In this document: positions 23,053-36,173 of the stretch, piece after piece | Position numbering within the stretch: the stretch's first letter is position 1 | How the letters are laid out: each line of letters begins with the position of its first letter | DNA from: Lumbricus terrestris | Taxonomy: Eukaryota; Annelida; Clitellata; Crassiclitellata; Lumbricidae | Direction of reading: 5' to 3' | DNA: 64,000 nt | Assembly (NCBI GenBank): GCA_949752735.1 | Contig: OX457042.1 | Span: forward strand, 19,759,583 to 19,823,582 | Position numbers and translations under genes: made by a program | Notes under the pieces: model-generated | What the model saw: the letters and a program-made list of their open reading frames with translations, nothing else | What the model was told of the DNA's origin: nothing | The model's database searches: none

Positions 23053-24783
23053 TCTATATAAATAAAGAGAAGATTCCGTCTGTTTGACCGGAATGCATTT
23101 CCACAGTTTTTGAGCTTTTCACTCCAAACCTTCACTACTGTGTCCGTCTCGGCTTCCGACGCGTAGAGAAGGTGTTCGCGAATCTCTGTCATCATGGGGG
23201 CCAGAGTGGGGAGCCAAAAACACTCATTTTCCCTGTTGGCCTTTGCCCTTTCAAGCTTACGACGGCACTTTTCTTTCGGCTCCTAGACGTAATACGTATA
23301 AAAGCAGCCGTTCGACAGCGTTTAGAGAACAGCGCCTTTGCCAGTCTGGAATTCACGGGTCGCGTACCGGTGGAGGTCGGTGGTGGAGGTGGGTGGGGGT
23401 GTGGGTGTGGGAGGGAGGTGAGAGTGGGGATGGGGTGGAGGGGGGGGGTGGAGGGGGGGGGGTGGTGCGAGGGGGATGGGGTTGTGGGTGGAGGAGTGGA
23501 GGCGGTGGGAGGGGGTGGAGTGAATGAGGGAGCAAAGGGGTGGGGTGTGTGGGGTTGGTGGGGTGGTGGGTAGGGGCCAGGGTGGGTTTTCCCAGGGTTT
23601 CCCCCCAAATTTCCCGAAAACCAAAATTTCACGGGTGGCGTACCGGTGGAGATCGGAGATAGTGATGGCGTGTTGTGGGGGGGGGGGTGGAAGAGGTGGG
23701 GTGGGTGGAACGGTGGACGGGGGAAATTGGGGGGGGGGAATTTTATCCCCAAAAATTTCACGAAAACCAAGATTTCACGGGTGGCGTACCGGTGGAGATC
23801 AAAGTTAGTGGTGGCGTGTTGTGGGGGGGGGGGGTGGAAGAGGTGGGGGTGGAAGAGGGGCGGAGGAAATTTTAGGGGAAATTCCCCCCAAAATTTCCAG
23901 AAAACCAAAATTTCACGGGTGGAGTACCGGTGGAGATCGAAATTAGTGGTGGCGTATTGCTGGGGTGGTGGAAGAGGTGCGGTGGGTGGAAGAGGGGTGG
24001 GGGAAATTTTTGGGGGAGAAAAATATTTCCCCAAAATTTTTCGAAAATCAAAATTTCACGGGTGGCGTACCGTTAAAGATCGGAGTTAGTGGTAGCGTGT
24101 TGTGGGGGAGGTGGAAGAGGTGGGGGGATGGAATAGGAGTGGGGGAAACTTTGAGAAAAAAATTTTTCCCCGAAAAATTTCCCAAAAAAAATTCACCTGT
24201 GGCGTACCGGTGGAGATTGGAGTTAGTGGTGGCGTGTTGTCGGGGGAGGGAGGGTGGGTAGGTGGAAGAGGGGTGGGGGAATTTTGGGGAGAAATTTCCC
24301 CCCCCCCAAATTTCCCGAAAACCAAAATTTCACGGATGGCGTACCGGTGGAGATCGGAGTTAGAGGTGGCGTGTTGTGGGGTGGAAGAGCTGGGGGTGAA
24401 AGAGGGGTGGGGGAAATTTGGGGGGGGGGAAATTTCCCCCCCCCAAAAATTTTTACCGAAAACTAAAATTTCACGGGTGGCGTACCGGTGGAGGTGGGAG
24501 TTAGTGGTGGCCTGTTGTGGGGGTGGGTAGGAGGTGGGGAAAATTTTCGGGGGAAAATTTTTCTCCGAAAACCAAAATTTCACGGGTGGCGTACCAGTGG
24601 AGATCAGAATTAGTGGTGGTGTGTTGTGGGGGATGGAAGAGGTGGGGGGGAGTGGAAGAGGGGTGGGTGGAAAATTTCCTGCATGGCGTACCGGTGGAGG
24701 TCGGAGTGGTGGGGTGTGGTGGGGTTGTGGCCGGAGCGGGTCGAATCCTAAATTTCCCGGGCAACGCCGGGTACCCCAGCTAG
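23053..24783 (+). mobile_element. Helitron-like nonautonomous element with internal tandem array
   Basis: The 5' end is TC after an A (A|TCTATATAAATAAAGAG). The 3' end is CTAG before a T, preceded by a GC-rich hairpin CCCGGGCAACGCCGGG eight bases upstream. These are the hallmarks of Helitrons, which insert between A and T and lack inverted ends. The interior shares GCTTTTCACTCCAAACC with the element at 40710-41225. About ten tandem units with GGTGGCGTACCGGTGG fill 23350-24700. No Rep/helicase gene. Confidence 0.75.
23350..24700 (+). repeat. Tandem array of about ten G-rich units inside a Helitron-like element
   Basis: Units of about 110-150 bp, each with GGTGGCGTACCGGTGGAG followed by TAGTGGTGGCGTGTTG, G-rich and AAATTT parts. 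The first unit is separated from the second by about 280 bp. Confidence 0.85.
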
Positions 24784-24787
24784 TATG

Positions 24788-25345
24788 TATATATATGAAC
24801 ATTGGTTCATCCATGCATTCTATGCCTCTGCTATTTGATATTCTAACTTCAGCAAACTATTATGACATAATTATATCAACGCCTCCTTTAATATTCTGTT
24901 TAAACTGGATTTATGAATGGATGACTAAGTCAGTGCATGAAAACAGTTTGTCTGTTTGTCTGTCTGTTTGTCTGTCTGTTTGTCTGTCTGTTTGTCTGTT
25001 TGTCTGTCTGTTTGTCTGTTTGTCTGTCTGTTTGTCTGTTTGTCTGTTTGTCTGTCTGTTTGTCTGTTTGTCTGTTTGTCCGTTTGTCTGATTTGATGTT
25101 GAAGCGAAGTAATTGGTGAGTGAATGGACGAATCATCCATTCAACGTAAGTAAGTAAGAGCCTTTGCATCGACAAACATTTATAATCATGAATTATTAAA
25201 CTATAGGCTACGAGACAGAAAGGCAGGTTACTTTATAATTATTTATAGATAAGATTCGCAAGCAGTAAAGTGACCGATATCTTCAGTAATGCGGGTGCAT
25301 ATAATTTCGGCACCAGTGAAAAATTCCTTTAACCGTCAGAGAATC
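24788..25345 (+). repeat. Dispersed repeat copy with (TGTC/TGTT)n insert
   Basis: TATGAACATTGGTTC, ATGCCTCTGC, TTTGATATTCTA and later ATCTTCAGTAATGCGGG match the order of blocks at 32128-32880. A (TGTC)(TGTT) microsatellite occupies 24945-25090. It follows directly on the Helitron-like element. Confidence 0.55.
24945..25090. repeat. (TGTC/TGTT)n microsatellite
   Basis: Alternating TGTC and TGTT tetramers. Confidence 0.9.
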
Positions 25346-25417
25346 TCAATGCAGGTCCTAAAGGCATGTCATAGTTCATCGGACAAGATCCTGATTTTTG
25401 AGATATACATGCGTGTT

Positions 25418-25545
25418 TATTCACCCGCAATTGCTCAGTGCTTCGGCGTGAAACTGCGATTCAGTGTCTGCGCTGTAGTCGCGGTTAGGCTTCTGAGTGG
25501 AAATCTTGAAGAGGTGCTATATATCAAGTGCACACACATGCATAC
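25418..25545 (+). mobile_element. tRNA-SINE, 3' part only
   Basis: Body and tail of the family (CGCAATTGCTCAGTGCTTCGGCGTGAAACT ... GTGCTATATATCAAGTGCACACA, with intervening sequence) without the tRNA-like head, consistent with 5' truncation. Confidence 0.65.
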
Positions 25546-25865
25546 TATACCATGCATATCATGCTATGCCATAGTATCCAATATACAACTTATGATATGT
25601 ATAATATACAATGGTGTAAACGAAGGTAGAGCATATATATATATGTGCAAATTGTGCATTGTTGTGCAAGTATATAAAAAACCATTCCGAGCCTTCTGTG
25701 CAAAACGCAACAACAGAATACGTGGGAGAGAGTGTGGGCGTAACTGTATAAGAATAATAATAATAATGTGCTTATAATATATGGTTGTATAGATTGGTGG
25801 CATGCTGAGCCTGTCATTCATCGATTGCAGGTGTTGTCCGGGATGCATATACACATACGTACATG

Positions 25866-25866
25866 T

Positions 25867-25900
<34 letters not shown>

Positions 25901-26150
25901 CTGCGTACACACACACATACACAGTATTATACACATACACACATACACACATTCACACTTACACACATACACCCATTCAAACATACACACATTCGCACAT
26001 GCACACATACACACATTCACACATACATACATCACACATACACACATACACACATACACACAGTCACACATACACACATTCACACATACTGTGACATACA
26101 CACATACACACAGTCACACATACACACATGCATACATACATACATACATG
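25866..26150. repeat. (CA)n / CACACATA-rich tract
   Basis: ACACACAT units with ATTCACACAT variants. Confidence 0.85.
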
Positions 26151-26340
26151 CATGCATACATACATACACGCACAGCATACACGCATACACATATACAATT
26201 ATACATACATGCATGAACGCATACATGCACCAACATGTGCACGCATGCTTACACGAATACAAATAATTACAGAAAGTATTACCAGTATACTATTATACAT
26301 TTCCCATAAATATGCTTACATGTATGAGTAACACCATGCA

Positions 26341-26725
26341 TGTATACATGCACTGTAGCACACATGCAAGCATACATGCATACATGCACTGAATACTATA
26401 GCATACATGCAAGCATGCATGTATACATGCACTGAATACTATAGCATACATGCAAGCATACATACATACATACATACATACATACATACATACATACATA
26501 CATACATACATACATACATACATACATACATACATACATACATACATACATACATACATACATACATACATACATACATACATACATACATACATACATA
26601 CATACATACATACATACATACATACATACATACATACATACATACATACATACATACATACATACATGCAAGCATACATGTATACATGCACTGAATACTA
26701 TAGCATACATGCAAGCATACATATA
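26341..26725. repeat. 43-bp minisatellite interrupted by a (CATA)n array
   Basis: CATGCAAGCATACATG and ACTGAATACTATAGCATA words repeat at about 44-bp spacing at 26358-26458, and again at 26665-26715. A 210-bp (CATA)n run (26457-26667) lies between them. About 120 bp upstream of the transporter start codon. Confidence 0.85.
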
Positions 26726-26843
26726 TATAAGATCGTACATAAATAAATGATATTAAATGTTTAAAGTCAAACTCATTTATGAACTGTGTCGCCTGTAGCT
26801 GTTTGACTCTCTTCGTTTGGGCTGGAATTGAGGAAACGAGAAG

Positions 26844-29325
26844 ATGGTAGACGCTAACAACGAGGATGAACTCCATCACGAGCACCTCCACATGGATTAC
26901 CACGGAGGACACGTGCACCGTCCCTCCAGACGCAAACTGGAACGCATCTCTTCCATCGGACCAGTCGTCGAAGAGCCATCGCTACGTAGGACGAACACTG
27001 TATACACACGTACTATAGATACTATAGATACCATAGATACTATAGATACTAAAGATACTATAGATACTATAGATACTATAGATGCTATAGATACTATAGA
27101 TACTAAAGATACTATAGATACTATAGATACTATAGATACTATAGATTCTATTGATACTATAGATACTATAGATAATATAGATACTATAGATACTATAGAT
27201 ACTACAGATACTATAGATACTATAGATAGACGACAATATACAGCACATGTAGCGGCAACACTTCGAAGAATTCAAATATACATATTGTACACGAAGAGAC
27301 TATTATACAAGCTACAACGTATTGTTCAAGGGAAAACAACCTATACTGCACACTATATATGCACTTGCAGCACTACATAATACTTCACCGCACTGTAATT
27401 AATATCTATCTATAAAATTATGTGTATGTACATCGCCTACTCCTACATCTACACTCTATACGACATGCTGAGGTTTAAATTATTAACTAAATAAACTGCA
27501 AACACTTAAAGCGAATATGTAGGCCTATATACGATTTGCGAATAACACATCATGTATGTTAGAATAAGTTTAGGTATTTCTGTTATTAATTTATACATGA
27601 ATTTGGTGAATCAGAACAATTCGAAATTCGCTAAGTTACCTATAACTGTAATATTAATAGATTTAACACACAGCTTGAAAATGTACCATAGAATTCACAT
27701 TACATATAGTTTACACACATAAACTCAGCATGAACATTATAAGTCTATAATACATTGCATGATTGCGGTATACGCTATAAATACAATGAATCGGATGAAG
27801 ATTTCTGTTGCCTCATTCCTAGGATTTCCGACCTGTCGCCTCGTCCTGATGCTGATGGCTTTCTTCGCCTTCCTCAACATCTACTGCCTACGCGTCAACC
27901 TTAGCGTCGCTCTGGTTGCCATGGTGAACAGCACATACATCCGGCAGCTCGACGCCGATCACCATGACGACGGTGTCCATGGCAACGCGACGAACGCCTC
28001 CCTCGCAGCAGACCCCGACGCGGAGTTTCCGTGTCCTGAGGCCGTGAAAAAGGCGGCGGTCGACGTAAGCTGGATACGTTAAGTAGTTTCCTTGAAGAGG
28101 CGCTATATAAATACTTGAATGAATGTTTAGTGTACGGAACTAACGGGGACTTAATTAATTAGAAGCGTCATCGAACGAAACTTCGAGACGTCGATGATGA
28201 TAAGAATGATGCTGGTCTTATTATGATGACATCATTCGGTTATCTCTCTCCATCTCTCTATACATTCCGTTGTTTATCGATCTATCCATCCATCCATTCC
28301 TCTATCCATCCTCATTCTTTCCTACTCTTTCCAACACCTACCCACCCATGCCTCCATGCCTCCCTTCCTCCATGACTCCGTTCGTCCTTCTCGTCGCCTT
28401 CTCTACTTCGCTCTCTCCATCCATTCCTTTCTCCTTTCCTCACATCCTCCATCCAATATATCCACCCATCTATGCATCCACTCATCCATTCATTCTCTAA
28501 TCCATCCATTTCTCCATCCATCCACCCATCTATTCATCTATTCATCCATTCGTTCTCTAATCCATCCATTTGTTCATCCATCCATCCATCCAACCATCCA
28601 TCTATCCGTCCATCCATCCACCCATCCATCCATCCACCCATCCATTTATCCATCATTCATCCATTCCTTCACCCATCCATCCATCAATATGTTCCTTCAT
28701 CCATCCCATCACCCCAATATGTTCTCCACAGCTCCCAATTGATTCCACCTCCTTTCCTTCCTCTGCAGACCGGAAGTTTCAACTGGGACACGAACAAGCA
28801 GGGCATCATCCTGGCCGCCTTCTTCTACGGCTACATAACGACGCAGATCCTCGGAGGCGTCCTGGCTCAGAGGTTCGGAGGGAAGCGGCTGCTCCTCTTC
28901 GGGATTGGATGGACGGCCATCCTCACCATCCTCACTCCAGTCCTTACCATCTACGGAGACTTCCCGGCGCTCGTCGCTACTAGGGTGCTCGAAGGAATCG
29001 GAGAGGTACTTGTGGTCGACTTGGTTTGGGTAAGGCAAGGGATGGTATGATGTGTTATGGTAATGTAAGATATGGTGGGATGTGGTGAGGGCAGAAATAA
29101 GGGTCAGAAGAACGTTATACGTTCAAGTGGGGTATCGGTAATGGCATGTCGGTTAGTATGAGAAAAGTGGAAATGACTGACTGACTGGCTCGTGACTGAC
29201 TGACTGACTGACTGACTCACTGACTGACTGACTGACTGGCTGGCTGAATGATTGACTGACTGATTGACTGACTAACTGATTGACTGACTGACTGACTGAC
29301 TGACTGACTGACTGACTGACTGACT

Positions 29326-29357
<32 letters not shown>

Positions 29358-30883
29358 GACTGACTGACTGACTGACTGACTGACTGACTGACTGACTGAC
29401 AAAACGTAAAGCAAGATATAATGATATTTATAAAGTTGAGGTACACGACAATATATTTAGAGGATTCTATTTAGAGCCGGTAAGGTGTGTTGCCTGAAAT
29501 AATGGTCATTTCAGTTGAGGTTAAGATAAGGTAACTGACTGACTGGCATAGTTATTCATTCATTCATCCATTCATATCAATGATTCATTCATTCATTCAT
29601 TCATTCATATCAATGATTCGCTCATTCATTCATTCATTCATACATTCATTCATACATACATTCATTCATTAATTAATATCAATGATTCGTTCATTCATTC
29701 ATTCATTTCCTTATTCGTTCGTTCGTTCCTTCGTTGTACATGCAGGGTGTAACTTATCCGTCGATGCACGCCATGTTGTCGAAGTGGGCGCCACCTCTCG
29801 AGCGAAGTAAAATGGTCACTTCCGTTTATGCAGGTCAGTTTTTCGGTTCTTGAGTTCTTGTACTTCTAACTTGATGCACTCTTAAAACGATAACACTTGC
29901 GAGGATTCCTGCTGTCATGGAGTAATTATGATCTCGTCTCTGTTCATGTATGCTATGTCTATAACGCTGCCTATAATATTGTGGCTATGACCAGTCACAT
30001 GATCGTGCCACTGATCATACGTATGACGATTAATATAATCATGCAAAATTATGCAGCAACACACAATAATATTGCCAAGCACTCATTTGGCCTAACCAGA
30101 GCTTAATAAAGTGTGATTGGACGGTTGTGGACCCCATTGGACGTCGTCCAATCACATATTTTAAAACCTGAACGCCGTTACCGCTTTCTAGGTCAACACA
30201 CGGCAGCCTGCATGGAAAAGTAATGGGCGCCCAGGCACGTCTTTTTCAAGGCCGTAGCTAGGGGTGCTTTGGGTGTTTGAAAACACCCCGAAATAAAATA
30301 ATGTAAAACTGAAATAATTCATTTACTGGCATATATGATGTAAGAACTACAGTTACTACGGTGTGTAACGTATTGGCCGTCCACTATCCGTTAAGAGAGC
30401 CCACTACACATCTTCTCCAAACCCTTAGTCAGTTAATTCGGTTGCTTGTACGACGTAAACACTGGTGGCGCTGGTGCCGCAGTTGATTGTGGGCTTGCTC
30501 ACCGTCAAGTAAGCAGGAAAGAATATTCTTACTTACTTACTTACTTACTTTAACACACAAAGAAATAAAATCTTGGCTTTGCCGACTTGTTATTTTTCTA
30601 AACTTTAAGTCAGCACTGGGTCTAAATGACATATCATAATAATAATTATTGTAGGAGCTCAGATCGGGACTGTGCTGGCGATGCCGATATCCGGTCTGCT
30701 GAGCGACTACTCTTGGGAGTCCGTCTTCTACGTATTCGGTTAGATATGTTATGCTTCTCTTTTGTCGTAATCGTTGCCATTATCGTCAGGATGTTGATGA
30801 TTATAATCGAGGACGTCAGGTTGACCATTGATGAAATTGACGATGATGATGATGATGATGACGATGACGACGACGACGACGAC

Positions 30884-30915
<32 letters not shown>

Positions 30916-32059
30916 CGATGATGACGATGACGATGATGATGACGATGACCGTGACGGTGACGGTGGCGGGGTTGTGGTGTTGATGGTTGTGGGGGTGAAG
31001 GCATCTTTGGTGGTATAATTAATCAGGTGCTCTTGGTCTCGTCTGGGCGGTTATGTGGATCTTCCTGACCTACGACAGTCCTGCCCAACATCCTCGCATT
31101 GAGCAAGCCGAGAAAGACTACATTGAAGAGTCGCAGGGTATACTAGGCGTCAAAAAGGTAACATAGGGCAGGAGGTCGTGTGGCTGTATGTAATTATATA
31201 TATAGTCTATAGCCACATATATTTCGTACATTATATATATAGTTTGTATACACGGTGAACAGAAAAACCGAACCTCTCTTATTCCACGATAATTTATTTA
31301 ATAAAATTTTGCACATTTTAATAAGACTTGGAGAAACTTCAGTTTAAAGGATATGAATCAAATACGTATCATTTGTTATACATGTATACCTTCAGTATAT
31401 ATTTGTTCAGAATGCCTTCCTTCGCACAAAGACGCGCTCGCCATGCACTGACTAATTGCTGAATTGATTACAACTTGATCAAATTCGTCCCATGCCTGTG
31501 TTATAAGCTGACGCAGTTCGCCGACATCGTGTGTCTTTGTCTTAGAAATTTTTCTTGCATCACAGCCCAGATGTTGTGGTCCACGGGATTTAGGTCTGGC
31601 TATATGGAGACCAAAGTGCCGATGGTATAAAATCTGGAGCCTCTTTCTTAAATAGTTCGACAGTATCGCGGACTCGGTTAGCCGGTGCACCATCCTGTTG
31701 AAACGTATAATATTCGGACAACTCTCGGATATAATTTTTATGGTAGCAATTTCTGCATCAGCAAAACATCGCTGTAGGATTCGCCCCGTTTCCGGCCATG
31801 CAATACCTTACTTCCCCACCCTCACTTCATCCCATTAGCTCCTTTCCTCCCTCAATTCCGACTTTCCTTCCTCCCCTCATTCCCTCCTCCCTCTCTACCT
31901 ACATCCCTCCCCCCTTCCTCCCTTCCTCCCTTCCTCCCTTCCTCCCTTCCTCCCTTCCTCCCTCCCTAATTCCCTCCCTCCCTTCGTCCCTCCCTCCCTC
32001 CCTTCTATCTCTCCGTTCCTCACCCATCCCTCCCTCCGTCCCTCCCTCTCCTCGTCCCT

Positions 32060-32127
<68 letters not shown>

Positions 32128-35100
32128 CACGTGTATGTATGAACCTTGGTTCGCCCACACTAATAGCCTCTGCAGTTGGATATTCTATCTTTTCATCGAA
32201 CTTTGATGTATGTATCTATTTACACCTCTTGTGATAACTTTTTTAGACTGGAAGATTAGGTTTATGAATGAATAATGCATTGATTAAATGCACGAAAACA
32301 TTATTCGGATAGCGAATCGATGTTTACGCGAATTAAATGGCGAATGAATGGATGAATTAATCAATTAATCAATTTATAAGCGTAGGCCCTATATAAGGAT
32401 GTGCTTGTGAAACGACCTACACGTATGCACTGAACAGGCAAAAGAATTATAATTATTATTGAATAGCGATGTTAAAAGAGGTGTTTAAAAATAAGATTCA
32501 CAACCAGTGAAGTGATCGACATCTTCAGTATTATGCAATGCCGTAGCCAAGATTTTATTTGGGGAGAGGGTGTGTTCACTCGACCTTGATCAAGCCGACA
32601 AGCAACCGAATCAACGACCTAAGGGGTTTGCAGGGTGATCCAATCTATTGTTAATGTCCCATTTAATACGAGCTTCAAAGCGAAATCCCTTTAGTCCTTA
32701 CATCATGATTGTGTTAGTAAATGCATTGTTTCACTGTGGCATTATTTCATTTGGGGGGGAGGGTGCTCAAACACCCAAAACACCCCCGCTACGGCCTTGG
32801 TAATACGGGTGTATCTAATTTCGGTACGCGTTAAAAATTCCTTCCCCATCAGAGCCAATTTAAAGTAGTAATATTGATTTCTATAGGAGTATAATTATGT
32901 CGCATTTTGTTTTTCCTGTCATGCAACCGTAATTTCTTCCAATGAATTCCACAACTGCAGAACGACTTCCGTTTTTCTTATCTTCAGGGAACTCTAAGGA
33001 CGCCTTGGTTGTCTTTTGCCACATCACCTCCGGTCTATGCAACCGCTGTTGCTCACTTCTGCAACAACTGGGGCTACTACACTCTCCTGACCTGTCTGCC
33101 CAGTTATCTCAAGTACATCCTCAAGTTCGACATTAAGAGTGTAAGTAAAGGCACCAGCGCACGAAGGAAACTTTCTCATACTATAGAGTATTGACCTACA
33201 ATACATGTAGACCTATATTGTTTCTCTGCAGCACGGTGCAAATCAAAATTTCCGCTGGTGACGCCTATTTTTTCTTTATAGGAAATTTTTTGCTGTAACG
33301 ATTGTTAGAGGAAAGAATCGACAAGCCCTTCATTTTTTCTTGCAGTTTAAAAAAATGGGAGTTCTTATTAATGATGGAATAAGAAATATTTTCTGCTTCA
33401 CAAGCTCATCCTAAGTAGGAAACCTTGCATGCTTCCTTATTATGAATTCCTGTGAAGCGCTTAATTTTTACATTTTGATATTGAACACCAAAGTGAGGTT
33501 GCGCCAATTAAAAGTTGGTTTTTAGTAAAAGTGTATCATTACCTACTTGCCTACTTACCATAAAACGAATTTAAGAATCAATTTTTATTCACAATGATAG
33601 GCCTACTGTTGCTGTTGTTTTTAGAACGGAGCGCTGTCTGGACTGCCATACCTGGTGATGTGGATGGTAATGATCGTCAGTGGACTTCTCGCTGATCTGC
33701 TGAGAACAAAGAGGATCATGTCGACGACGGCTGTCAGAAAACTCTTCAACGCTGTCGGTAGGTCCCGTGAGGAGGTGATTAAATTAGGATTGGACGGCCG
33801 GTAGGTCACGTGAGGAGGTGATTGGATTAGGATTGGACGGCCGGTAGGTCACGTGAGGGGGTGATTGAATTAGGATTGGACGGCCTGATAACTAATTATA
33901 ATTTATTAATCAACGCCAACTAATTATTGATAATTAGCCAGCACTAACTGAGCTCGGACTGTCACTCTCTCTACTACTTCTATCTTTTCAGCGAACTATG
34001 ATTATATTTAACCTGCGCATCTTTTAATATTCTGTTTAAACTAGTTTAAAACTGGCGATTGGAGGCAATCGCACAACAGCAGGACAAAAACACAAGGGAA
34101 GAGAAAGTTATACGACACAGTGTCAGGTTAGGCATAAATGGTGTTAGTGTATTTGCTAATTTTACTAAGTCAGTTATTTAATTGCACCTGACAATATAAT
34201 TATCTTTCGCCAGATTAAATTAATGCAATATTATCGCTCAGCTGTTCTGCGTGTCTTGTTTGTATGTGCACTTGTTATAGCACCCTTCAAGCTCTCTACT
34301 CAGAGGCGCTCCCACTACAGAGCGAAAACTCCATCGAAGTTTCACGCCGAAGCGCCGAACAACTGCGAGTGAATTAAGGACTTGCCCAAGGTCCCTACGC
34401 GACGACTTGAGGCGGATTCGAACCTGCAAGCCTTCAGCTGCAAGGCGACGAATGTATACCCAACACACCACCGTCTTTGCTTAGGCTTCCTGGGACCTGC
34501 CGCCTGTCTTGTCGGCACCGGTTACATCGAGTGCAATGCCGCAGCCGCTGTCACTCTCATCGTCATCGCCGTCGGATTGTCTGGACTCTCAATGGCCGGG
34601 TGGGGCGTCAACCATCTCGACCTGGCTCCAGCCTACGCGGGTATGATTTCAACGTGTCTATACTGGCATATACGGGGCTTAATCATTGTCGTCATTGAAT
34701 TTTCAAAATTATAAAGCGCCGCTCGAAAAGCCAAGCGCAGGGCACCAGCTTATTCACGAGCGCTGTGTCTAGTCAGAAGAGTTGTCCAAAAGAGCAGACG
34801 ATCCGATGGAGGCTGCAGTCCGATTACCAAAGGATCAGAGGTGCTGATAAGCTGTTAACGTTGGTGGCGTTTACAAGTAGAGAGTTGGAAGGCGGAGGAT
34901 CAGGTGAGTTGGGGTTGGAGTTCCTAAAGAGGTGAGAGTTTAGTTTCGAATGGAAAAACCGAGGAGTGATGGATAGAGGAGCCTGAAGACGGCGATGATA
35001 GGTGATCACCAAGGATGGAGGTGGATAGACAGTTCTTCAGGGGTTGGGGGTTTCAACCCCAAGTCTTTCTTAGAGCCCCTTAGTAGAGTATGTTTTTCAC

Positions 35101-35852
35101 ACCCCAATTCCAAATGGATCATACTGTAGTCCAACTCATCGCTTTGCCGCAGTTGTTTTTTCACAATTCTAACACTGCATGTAGATCGGAGCTAGCCTAC
35201 ACAGTACACAAATTAATCCTTTTTTTTTACAAAACAACGTATTCTTCACGTGAAAATAAAATCGCTACCTTGATAAAGTAAAATATTTAATTGCTATCGA
35301 ATTAATTATGTTGTCTTCAAACCATGCAATAAATGATAGTAGCAATTGCCATATAAATAAAGCACCTAAGAATAATTATATTAAACTGTTACACATGTAA
35401 ATCATGTGGTAGGCCTATGTGGTATATTTTCTCTACAGGCACTCTGATGGGTATAACCAACATGATAGCGACCATACCTGGATTTGTTGGACCTTCCGTC
35501 GTCGGACTTCTGACCTACAAAAACGTTAGACGGTCTTACCTTCATTTCCTTGTGACTTTGCGTCTAAATCGGTTCTCAAGGTTCTAATATTAGACTATAA
35601 TTGACGAACATGGAAGAAAAATGCCATGGAGGAACACTGCCATGGAAGAACACTGCCATGGAAGAAAGGCTCTGTTTTGCATTGCATTGTATATTTAGGG
35701 CGTCTATTATTTGAAGCAAATTTTCAATGGCCAGTAGGTCTGGATCTGAAGCAGACTCTCACAATGCATTTGCAATGCAGTCTGTTGCATAGACTTCTAT
35801 TAAATCTTGCATTACCCATTGATTGTGCTCTGTACAGTGTACATGTATGGCC

Positions 35853-35884
<32 letters not shown>

Positions 35885-36083
35885 ATAATAATAATAATAA
35901 TTATAATAATAATAATAATAATAATAGTAATAGTAATAGTAATGATAATAATAATAATAAATTAATAATTTCTTATTAATATCTGAAAACTGAGGGATTA
36001 TAGATACCTCGAGTAAAAAAATAAAAATAGATAAAATAATAATAATAGTAATAATAATAATAGTGATAATAATAGTAGTAGTA

Positions 36084-36173
<90 letters not shown>

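Noticed and set aside
23192..24034. Proline-rich 280-codon ORF on the minus strand and Gly-rich ORFs on the plus strand
   Set aside because: They read through the G-rich tandem array of the Helitron-like element.
27759..28082. ORF start ATG at 27759 or 27786 as the transporter start
   Set aside because: A splice acceptor at 27821-27822 joins this exon in phase to the ATG exon at 26844, which supplies a family-like N-terminus; the ATGs at 27759 and 27786 lie in the intron.
30626..31018. Poly-aspartate protein
   Set aside because: It runs from transporter exon 5 past its donor into a (GAT)n intronic repeat.
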